Shown: piece by piece, positions 14,707 to 20,131 of the stretch
How positions within the stretch are numbered: the stretch's first letter is position 1
Layout: the number at the start of each line of letters is the position of its first letter
Source of the DNA: an uncultured Prevotellaceae bacterium
GTDB lineage: Bacteria > Bacteroidota > Bacteroidia > Bacteroidales > Bacteroidaceae
Reading direction: 5' to 3'
Assembly (NCBI GenBank): GCA_947306845.1
Contig: CAMZHP010000018.1
Location: forward strand, 1 to 20,131
DNA: 20,131 nucleotides
Program-made: the position numbers and the translations under genes
Notes under the pieces: model-generated
The model's input: only the letters and a program-made list of their open reading frames with translations
Told to the model about the DNA's origin: nothing
The model's database searches: none

Positions 14707-14819
14707 GCAAAAAAACAAAGTTTTTGCTTTTTAAATAATTTTGATATAATTCTATTTAAAAAACCGGGAGCAATTTCACATTTATTTCGTATTTTCGCGA
14801 CGAAAAAACAAATATTGGT

Positions 14820-15242
14820 ATGGATGACAGCAAACTGACGGAACTGATGGAGGGCCATGGTGTCAAGGTAACGGCCAACCGGCTTATCGTGGCGCGCGCC
14901 TTGCATGCCTCTCTGATGCCCATGTCGCTTCCTGAACTCGAAAGGCGTATCGTCACGCTTGACAAGTCGAGCATTTTTCGTGTGCTCAGCTTATTCAGAG
15001 AAAACCATCTGGTGCACGTTATTGAAGATGGGGGAGGGGGCGTCAAGTATGAGTTGTGTCATAGCCATAGTTCTCTTGCTGACGAGGACGCCCATGCCCA
15101 TTTCCATTGTGAGGTATGCGGCCGGACATTATGCCTTGACCATGTGCCGGTTCCGATGATAAAGCTACCTGAGGGCTATGAGGCACATGCAGTCAATTAT
15201 TTGGTCAAGGGGGTGTGTCCGGAGTGCAGGCTCCGGTGTTGA
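14820..15242 (+). CDS. Fur-family transcriptional regulator
   Basis: A 140-residue metal-responsive DNA-binding repressor. The N-terminal winged helix has V-K-V-T-A-N-R-L-I-V-A-R-A-L and S-S-I-F-R-V-L-S-L-F-R-E-N-H-L, the recognition-helix region of Fur proteins, followed by K-Y-E-L-C-H. The C-terminal dimer domain has A-H-A-H-F-H-C97-E-V-C100-G and V-C133-P-E-C136-R, the structural Zn(Cys)4 site. The S-I-F-R in place of T-V-Y-R and the extra His/Cys near C80 and H81-H83 leave the sensed metal (Fur, Zur, PerR) open; Zur is plausible but unproved. A possible weak -7 box (TATTTTCG, 14790-14797) lies upstream without a -33 partner. Its stop is three bases from the stop of convergent radA. Confidence 0.9.
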   Translation: MDDSKLTELMEGHGVKVTANRLIVARALHASLMPMSLPELERRIVTLDKSSIFRVLSLFRENHLVHVIEDGGGGVKYELCHSHSSLADEDAHAHFHCEVCGRTLCLDHVPVPMIKLPEGYEAHAVNYLVKGVCPECRLRC

Positions 15243-15245
15243 CGG

Positions 15246-16634
15246 TTAGCCGAACAACTCGCGGAGAGCTTCTTCCACTTTCCTGACCGGATGCAGTTGG
15301 ATCCCGTATTTGCGGGCATCGATTCCGGTGATATTGTATTTGGGAAGGATGAAGTGTTTGAATCCCAATTTCTCTGCTTCACTGATCCTTTGCTCAATTC
15401 TGCTGACAGGGCGCACCTCACCGCTGAGCCCCACTTCGCCAGCCATGCACCATCCTGACTCGATGGCGGTATCCACATTGCTTGATAGGACGGCGGCGAT
15501 AATGCTCAGGTCCATGGCCATGTCGGTGACACGCAGGCCACCGGCAATGTTGACAAAGACATCCTTCTGCATGAGTTTGAAGCCAACCCGCTTTTCCAGC
15601 ACGGCGAGTAGCATATTCAGACGACGGTGGTCAAAACCTGTCGCTGAGCGCTGAGGCGTGCCGTAGGCTGCCGTCGAGACCAATGCTTGCGTCTCAAGCA
15701 GAAATGGGCGCATTCCCTCGATGGCGGCAGTGATGGCGATGCCCGACAGTCCTTCATGGTCTTGTGTGAGAAGCAGTTCGGATGGGTTGCTGACCGCGCG
15801 CAAACCATTCTGCTGCATCTCGTAAATACCCAGTTCACTGGTGCTGCCAAAACGATTCTTGATGGACCGGAGGATGCGGTACATATAGTGCTGGTCGCCC
15901 TCAAACTGTATCACGGTATCCACAATATGCTCAAGGATTTTGGGGCCGGCAAGCGTGCCTTCCTTGGTGATGTGTCCGATGAGAATGACGGGTATGCCGC
16001 TTGATTTTGAGAAACGGAGAAGTGAGGCCGCACATTCCCGCACCTGAGAGAGACTGCCGGGTGAGCTCTCCACTTCCTCGGTGGCAATGGTTTGTATGGA
16101 ATCGATGATGACCAGTTCGGGGCGCATGTCCTTGATCTGTGCGAAAATGTTCTCCAGCGAAGTCTCGCAGAGAATCATCAGGTGCTCACTGTCGCCCTGA
16201 CCGATACGCTCAGCCCGCATTTTTAGCTGATGAAGGCTTTCCTCACCGCTGACATAGAGAATGCGGCGCTCGGTCATGTTGAGGATGGTCTGCAATGTAA
16301 GCGTGCTTTTGCCGATACCAGGCTCTCCTCCCAGCAGGACAATAGACCCTGGCACCAACCCGCCTCCCAACACCCTGTTGAGCTCATTGTCGTGCATGTC
16401 AATCCGGGGTGACTCTTTGGAGGAGATATCCCGGAGATACACCGGACGGGCCTTGCCCTCCAATGAGGAGCGAAGCGAACTGGCTGCCGAGCGCGCTGCC
16501 TGGCTGCCCGTCTCGTTGCTGATGCGGATTTCCTTGAACGTGTTCCATTGCCCGCACGCTGGGCATTTGCCAATCCATTTCGCAGACTCTTGTCCGCAGT
16601 TGGAACACACGTATGCTATTTTGTCTTTTGCCAT
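15246..16634 (-). CDS. radA: DNA repair protein RadA (Sms)
   Basis: RadA is a RecA-like hexameric ATPase that drives branch migration of recombination intermediates. The 462 residues contain in order: an N-terminal zinc finger (C10-S-N-C13, C24-P-A-C27), Walker A G-G-E-P-G-I-G-K-S-T (102-111), Walker B L-V-I-I-D-S-I (174-180), the RadA-specific K-N-R-F-G (259-263), and a C-terminal Lon-like (S16) domain with A-G-G-L-R-V-T-D and A-G-E-V-G-L-S-G-E-V-R-P-V. Length and motifs are complete. It is the last gene of a minus-strand run after hemW and a small membrane protein (24-base gap), and no promoter is visible directly upstream, so it is probably transcribed from the hemW promoter. Confidence 0.97.
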   Translation of the reverse strand: MAKDKIAYVCSNCGQESAKWIGKCPACGQWNTFKEIRISNETGSQAARSAASSLRSSLEGKARPVYLRDISSKESPRIDMHDNELNRVLGGGLVPGSIVLLGGEPGIGKSTLTLQTILNMTERRILYVSGEESLHQLKMRAERIGQGDSEHLMILCETSLENIFAQIKDMRPELVIIDSIQTIATEEVESSPGSLSQVRECAASLLRFSKSSGIPVILIGHITKEGTLAGPKILEHIVDTVIQFEGDQHYMYRILRSIKNRFGSTSELGIYEMQQNGLRAVSNPSELLLTQDHEGLSGIAITAAIEGMRPFLLETQALVSTAAYGTPQRSATGFDHRRLNMLLAVLEKRVGFKLMQKDVFVNIAGGLRVTDMAMDLSIIAAVLSSNVDTAIESGWCMAGEVGLSGEVRPVSRIEQRISEAEKLGFKHFILPKYNITGIDARKYGIQLHPVRKVEEALRELFG

Positions 16635-16658
16635 TTTTCCTGTAGTAATGTTATTTTG

Positions 16659-17021
16659 TTATTCCAATTCCATCTTCCCTGTTTTCAGGTATTGCTCATG
16701 ACATCTTTTCTTCACATCCTTTTCTATGTCTTCTATGGCCCTGTGGGGATTGGAGAGCGATTTGATCCATACACAGATGGCAAACACCACGATGGTGATG
16801 GCCACGCTGACTATCCATCGCAGAACCTCGCTGCTGAGGGGAAGCATTTCCACGCAGATGATGCCGGTAGCCACAGGGATTCCAAACAGCAGCCAGTCGG
16901 CTCCGGAGGACATCCCGTAGGTAGCTATCGCATCCCTATATTCACGGTCCTCATTCAGCAACCGCTTTTTGTTTTCCAACCATAGCCGTTCAAATTCTTT
17001 CTCTTTGTTTTCCATATTCAT
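16659..17021 (-). CDS. Small membrane protein with two predicted helices, unknown function
   Basis: The product has 120 residues: a charged N-terminal helix (K-E-K-E-F-E-R-L-W-L-E-N-K-K-R-L-L), then two hydrophobic segments (about 42-58, W-L-L-F-G-I-P-V-A-T-G-I-I, and about 69-86, W-I-V-S-V-A-I-T-I-V-V-F-A-I-C-V-W-I), then a charged tail (H-R-A-I-E-D-I-E-K-D-V-K-K-R). No family recognised. Its ATG overlaps the hemW stop (ATGA at 17021-17018), giving translational coupling; a second ATG two codons on is possible. radA starts 24 bases after its stop. The layout suggests both ends face the cytoplasm. The position between hemW and radA is the only clue to its role. Confidence 0.75.
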   Translation of the reverse strand: MNMENKEKEFERLWLENKKRLLNEDREYRDAIATYGMSSGADWLLFGIPVATGIICVEMLPLSSEVLRWIVSVAITIVVFAICVWIKSLSNPHRAIEDIEKDVKKRCHEQYLKTGKMELE

Positions 17022-18136
17022 TCTATTTTTATCAAATCGCTCATCACCGTATCACTCATCATGATGCCCTCGTGGGTAAGGTGAAGATGGCCGTTCTCCA
17101 AAACAAGCCACTTGTTGGCAAGATGGGGGGTGGCGTTGTCAAGAACATATTGAGCCATATCCTCTCCGAACATAGATCTCACATCGTCTATAAAGATGCC
17201 TTGTGAGGTTCGCATCCTTGTGGTCACCATGTCGTTGTAACGGTCGGTCGTGCTGAGCACTTCCCTTTGGGATGGCAGAACCTCGTCGTTGATGCTGCTG
17301 ATGTATTGTGTCAGGTCCGGCACATTGCTGGTGCGGCTCGTGGTGTCGTAGGAATGGGCGGCGGCACCGATGCCAATGTAAGGGGTGCCGTCCCAGTAGC
17401 TACTGTTGTGACGGGACCGATATCCGGGACGGGCAAAGTTGCTGATCTCATAATGCTCGTAACCGGCTTCCCTCATTTGGGCGACCAGTGCGTTATACAT
17501 TATAATATATGTTTCATCATCCGTCGCGCTCACCTGATGCCGGTCGAGCATCTCTTTGAGAGGTGTGTTCTCCTCAAACATCAGGCTGTAGGCGGAGATA
17601 TGTTCTACTTGCAGGCGGAGGGCCTGAGTGATGTCATTTCGCCATTGTTCCAATGTCTCCTCGGGAAAACCAAACATCAGGTCGATGCTGATATTGCCAA
17701 TGCCGGCTTGTCGCAGCCTTTCTACTGCCTGGCGTCCTTGCTCTGCGGTATGGCGCCGGTGAAGGAACCGCAACCTTCTGTCGTCGAAGGATTGGATGCC
17801 CATGCTCACCCGGTTGACAGGCAATGTTCGAAGCATTTCCGCAAAGTTTTTGCTCACGTCATCAGGATTGCATTCCATGGTTATTTCTGCTGCTTCGCTT
17901 ACCTCGTAAACCTCCTCAATGGTGTCGAACAACTGATGAATCATGGATTCAGACAACAGTGATGGTGTGCCACCGCCTATGTATATGGTGCCAATGGTGG
18001 CGCCGCCTCTCATCCGCATCTCTTTGCACAGGGCATCTGTGTAGCTCTGTCGCATTTCCAGCATCGTCGTGGAATAGAAGCCGCAGTATATACACCTGGA
18101 ACGGCAAAAGGGAATATGGATATATAGGCCTGCCAT
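17018..18136 (-). CDS. hemW: Radical SAM heme chaperone HemW (coproporphyrinogen III oxidase-like)
   Basis: The protein has 372 residues. H-I-P-F-C11-R-S-R-C15-I-Y-C18-G-F holds the C-x3-C-x2-C radical-SAM cluster motif, followed by Y-I-G-G-G-T-P-S-L-L and S-M-G-I-Q-S-F-D-D-R-R-L-R-F-L-H-R-R-H, then the HemW C-terminal domain (Y-E-I-S-N-F-A-R-P-G, H-N-S-S-Y-W, G-I-G-A-A-A-H-S). The length near 375 and the absence of an N-terminal extension point to HemW, which binds heme and delivers it to respiratory enzymes, rather than the oxidase HemN. ATG 18136 lies only a few bases past a TACCTTTG box, so the mRNA leader is nearly absent. It heads the hemW - membrane protein - radA run. Confidence 0.92.
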   Translation of the reverse strand: MAGLYIHIPFCRSRCIYCGFYSTTMLEMRQSYTDALCKEMRMRGGATIGTIYIGGGTPSLLSESMIHQLFDTIEEVYEVSEAAEITMECNPDDVSKNFAEMLRTLPVNRVSMGIQSFDDRRLRFLHRRHTAEQGRQAVERLRQAGIGNISIDLMFGFPEETLEQWRNDITQALRLQVEHISAYSLMFEENTPLKEMLDRHQVSATDDETYIIMYNALVAQMREAGYEHYEISNFARPGYRSRHNSSYWDGTPYIGIGAAAHSYDTTSRTSNVPDLTQYISSINDEVLPSQREVLSTTDRYNDMVTTRMRTSQGIFIDDVRSMFGEDMAQYVLDNATPHLANKWLVLENGHLHLTHEGIMMSDTVMSDLIKIE

Positions 18137-18141
18137 GCTTG

Positions 18142-18149
18142 CAAAGGTA
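18142..18149 (-). promoter_or_regulatory. -7 promoter element of the hemW operon
   Basis: The minus strand reads TACCTTTG followed by CAA. No TTTG stands 19-21 bases upstream. The predicted transcription start, near 18138, is only about two bases before the ATG. Confidence 0.6.
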
Positions 18150-18209
18150 GTGAAAAAATGTTTGCTTTTACTGTAGGCGTTGCTTCTTTTTTTTAAATGT
18201 ATTTAAAGA

Positions 18210-18279
18210 TTTGCGAATTTGTGGCAAATGTTTTGGCTGTTTGCCAAAAAATCAGTACTTTAGTCGGCAATTTCGCAAA
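18210..18279 (+). repeat. Nested inverted repeats around the EF-G2-like promoter
   Basis: Outer arms 18210-18221 and 18268-18279 pair at 11 of 12 positions. Inner arms 18222-18228 (TGGCAAA) and 18240-18246 (TTTGCCA) pair perfectly around the -33 box. A third pairing, TTGCC 18241-18245 with GGCAA 18266-18270, competes with the inner one. The left arms also form an interrupted 19-bp palindrome (18210-18228, TTTGC...GCAAA). A regulator-binding site is a plausible reading. Confidence 0.45.
18232..18263 (+). promoter_or_regulatory. Promoter of the EF-G2-like gene
   Basis: TTTG (18232-18235), 20 bases, TACTTTAG (18256-18263). The -7 box differs from TAnnTTTG at one base, and unlike most others here it is not followed by C. 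This fits a promoter that may need an activator. The leader would be about 48 bases. Confidence 0.65.
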
Positions 18280-18314
18280 AAGCGATTATTTTCACTTAAA
18301 ATCTATCATAATTT

Positions 18315-20131
18315 ATGAAAGTCTATCAGACAAACGAAATCAAAAACATCGCACTCATTGGCAGTGCGGGAAGCGGCAAGACTACTCTTGCCGAGGCCAT
18401 GCTTTATGAGGCTGGCATTATCAAACGTCGTGGAACCGTCGAGGGCAAGAACACTGTCAGTGACTACTTCCCTGTAGAGCAGGAGTATGGCTATTCCGTG
18501 TTTCCTACGGTATTCCATGTCGAATGGAACAACAAAAAGCTTAATTTTATTGATTGCCCGGGTTCAGATGACTTCGTCGGTGGAGCCATCACTGCACTCA
18601 ATGTGACCGACCAGGCTGTCATCGTCGTCAATGGTCAGTATGGACCGGAAGTCGGCACCATGAACAGTTTCCGTGTGACGGAGAAGATTGGCAAGCCTGT
18701 CATCTTCCTCATCAACCAGCTTGACCGTGAGCACTGCGACTTCGAGGCCGTCATGAACAATATGCGTGAGACATTTGGCAGCAAATGTGTGGAAGTGCAG
18801 TATCCTATTGCAACAGGCCCGGGTTTCAATGCCGTCATCGATGTCCTTCTCATGAAGAAATATTCCTGGAAGCCAGAGGGTGGCGCTCCCATCATCGAGG
18901 ATATTCCCGCCGAGGAAATGGACAAGGCCGAGGAACTGCATGCCGCTCTTATCGAGGCTGCTGCTGAGAACGATGAGGCTCTGATGGAGAAATTCTTTGA
19001 GGAGGAGACACTTTCTGAGGATGAGATTCGCGAGGGTATCCGCAAAGGTCTGATCTCACGTTCTATCTTCCCCATCTTCTGTGTTTGCGCTACCAAGGAC
19101 ATGGGTGTGCGCCGCCTGATGGAATTCCTGGGCAACGTCGTACCGTTCCCCACAGATATGCCGAAGGTTTGCGACACCAATGGTGACGAGATTGCTGTTG
19201 ACAGCGAAGGCCCCGAGAGCCTCTTCTTCTTCAAGACTGGTATGGAGCCTCATATCGGTGAGGTGAGCTACTTCAAGGTGATGAGCGGAACCGTCCGTCA
19301 GGGCGATGACCTCACCAATGCCGACCGTGGCTCAAAAGAGCGTATGGGACAGATCTTCACCTGTGCTGGCGCCAACCGCATCGCTGTGGATGAGCTGAAA
19401 GCTGGTGATATCGGCTGTACTGTCAAACTGAAGGATGTGAAGACGGGCAACACCTTGAACGCCAAGGATGTGGACATCCGCTTCGACTTCATCAAATATC
19501 CCAACTCCAAGTATTCACGCGCCATCAAGGCTGTCAGCGAGAGCGACACAGAGAAACTGATGGCTGCTGTGCTCAAGATGCGTCAGGAAGACCCGACATG
19601 GGTGGTGGAGCAGAGCAAGGAACTGAAGCAGACCATTATCCATGGTCAGGGTGAGTTCCACCTGCGTACACTGAAGTGGCGTCTGGAGAACAACGAGAAA
19701 ATCCCTGTGATCTACGAGGAGCCGAAAATCCCGTACCGCGAGACCATCACCAAGGTCAACCGTGCCGATTACAGACATAAGAAGCAGTCGGGTGGTGCAG
19801 GTCAGTTCGGTGAGGTTCACCTGATTGTAGAGCCTTACACAGACGGCATGCCCGATCCCACCGTCTATAAGTTCGGTGGCCAGGAGTTCAAGATGAACAT
19901 CAAGAGCCGTGAGGAAATCGATCTTGAGTGGGGTGGAAAACTGGTCTTCCTCAACTCTGTTGTTGGTGGTGCCATCGACACTCGCTTTATGCCGGCCATC
20001 CTCAAGGGTGTGATGGAGCGCATGGAGCAAGGCCCGCTCACCGGCAGTTATGCCCGTGACGTGCGTGTCATCGTTTATGATGGCAAGATGCACCCGGTGG
20101 ACTCCAACGAGCTTTCCTTCATGCTGGCAGC
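18315..20131 (+). CDS. fusA2: EF-G-like translation factor with degenerate GTPase site (EF-G2 type), 3' end cut
   Basis: 605 complete codons are visible; an EF-G near 700-720 residues is expected, so domain V is mostly missing beyond the window. The fold order is EF-G: G domain with P-loop G16-S-A-G-S-G-K22-T-T, domain II, domain III, and domain IV (S492-G-G-A-G-Q-F-G-E-V). The GTPase motifs are altered. The usual D-x-P-G-H-x-D-F reads D80-C-P-G-S84-D-D-F, losing the catalytic His. N-K-x-D reads N134-Q-L-D137. The switch I block R-G-I-T-I is replaced by E-Y-G-Y-S-V. The domain IV tip loop M-H593-P-V-D-S597, which enters the decoding site, is conserved. This matches the Bacteroides EF-G paralogue (EF-G2), reported to support translation without GTP hydrolysis during carbon starvation under the regulator Cur; equating this gene with it is inference. 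No other translation gene is adjacent. Confidence 0.88.
   Translation, partial: MKVYQTNEIKNIALIGSAGSGKTTLAEAMLYEAGIIKRRGTVEGKNTVSDYFPVEQEYGYSVFPTVFHVEWNNKKLNFIDCPGSDDFVGGAITALNVTDQAVIVVNGQYGPEVGTMNSFRVTEKIGKPVIFLINQLDREHCDFEAVMNNMRETFGSKCVEVQYPIATGPGFNAVIDVLLMKKYSWKPEGGAPIIEDIPAEEMDKAEELHAALIEAAAENDEALMEKFFEEETLSEDEIREGIRKGLISRSIFPIFCVCATKDMGVRRLMEFLGNVVPFPTDMPKVCDTNGDEIAVDSEGPESLFFFKTGMEPHIGEVSYFKVMSGTVRQGDDLTNADRGSKERMGQIFTCAGANRIAVDELKAGDIGCTVKLKDVKTGNTLNAKDVDIRFDFIKYPNSKYSRAIKAVSESDTEKLMAAVLKMRQEDPTWVVEQSKELKQTIIHGQGEFHLRTLKWRLENNEKIPVIYEEPKIPYRETITKVNRADYRHKKQSGGAGQFGEVHLIVEPYTDGMPDPTVYKFGGQEFKMNIKSREEIDLEWGGKLVFLNSVVGGAIDTRFMPAILKGVMERMEQGPLTGSYARDVRVIVYDGKMHPVDSNELSFMLA

Noticed and set aside
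14653..14718. Upstream start of the PfkB kinase
   Set aside because: It spans the consensus promoter at 14676-14706, and the ribokinase fold begins at M-T-D-I.
14767..14797. Promoter for the Fur-family gene (TATTTTCG at 14790-14797)
   Set aside because: The box departs from consensus and has no -33 partner 19-21 bases upstream, so it is mentioned only as a weak possibility.
17267..17962. Open frame of 231 codons antisense to hemW
   Set aside because: A shadow of hemW, whose radical-SAM motifs are clear; no start context or family match.

Overview
The window looks like chromosomal DNA of a Bacteroidota bacterium, most likely of the Prevotellaceae/Bacteroidaceae group. The main reason is the promoters: several genes are preceded by the Bacteroidota-type promoter (TTTG, about 19-20 bases, TAnnTTTG) and ribosome-binding sites are mostly weak. 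The gene families also fit: an EF-G2-like translation factor, a MINPP-like histidine phosphatase, a LolA-like protein and DUF3298/DUF3828-type secreted proteins. I cannot name a genus. There are no rRNA or tRNA genes, CRISPR arrays, transposases or phage genes that I can see.

Left part (1-8541), envelope carbohydrate. On the minus strand lie the 5' part of a glycerophosphodiester phosphodiesterase lipoprotein (cut by the window edge) and, upstream of it, an O-antigen ligase/polymerase-like membrane protein. On the plus strand rfbC and ugd form a nucleotide-sugar operon. This meets glmS (minus), which feeds UDP-GlcNAc synthesis, with no base between the two stop codons. A predicted outer-membrane beta-barrel protein (minus, with a strong terminator) and a DegT/DnrJ/EryC1 sugar aminotransferase (plus) follow. 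The rfbC and aminotransferase promoters are copies of one 50-bp element, so these sugar genes are probably co-regulated.

Middle part (8546-13765), exported proteins. A DUF3298 protein faces a minus-strand pair made of a MINPP-like phosphatase and a DUF3828-like lipoprotein. Then come a plus-strand TraB/GumN protein and a small secreted FMN-binding-domain protein, and a minus-strand pair made of a PfkB sugar kinase and a LolA-like protein that overlap by ATGA.

Right part (14820-20131), housekeeping and stress. A Fur-family regulator (plus) converges on a minus-strand operon hemW - small two-helix membrane protein - radA. The window ends inside a plus-strand EF-G paralogue (EF-G2/FusA2 type). 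Its GTPase motifs are degenerate while the domain IV tip loop is intact. Its promoter sits among nested inverted repeats.

The genome is compact: four convergent pairs are separated by 0, 32, 14 and 3 bases, mostly with no visible terminator. Several start codons had to be moved inward because the longer open frames run through promoter sequence. The most interesting points are the GTPase-defective EF-G paralogue, the duplicated promoter cassette with a probably leaderless aminotransferase mRNA, the structured leader of the ligase gene, and the missing ATG of the phosphodiesterase lipoprotein.
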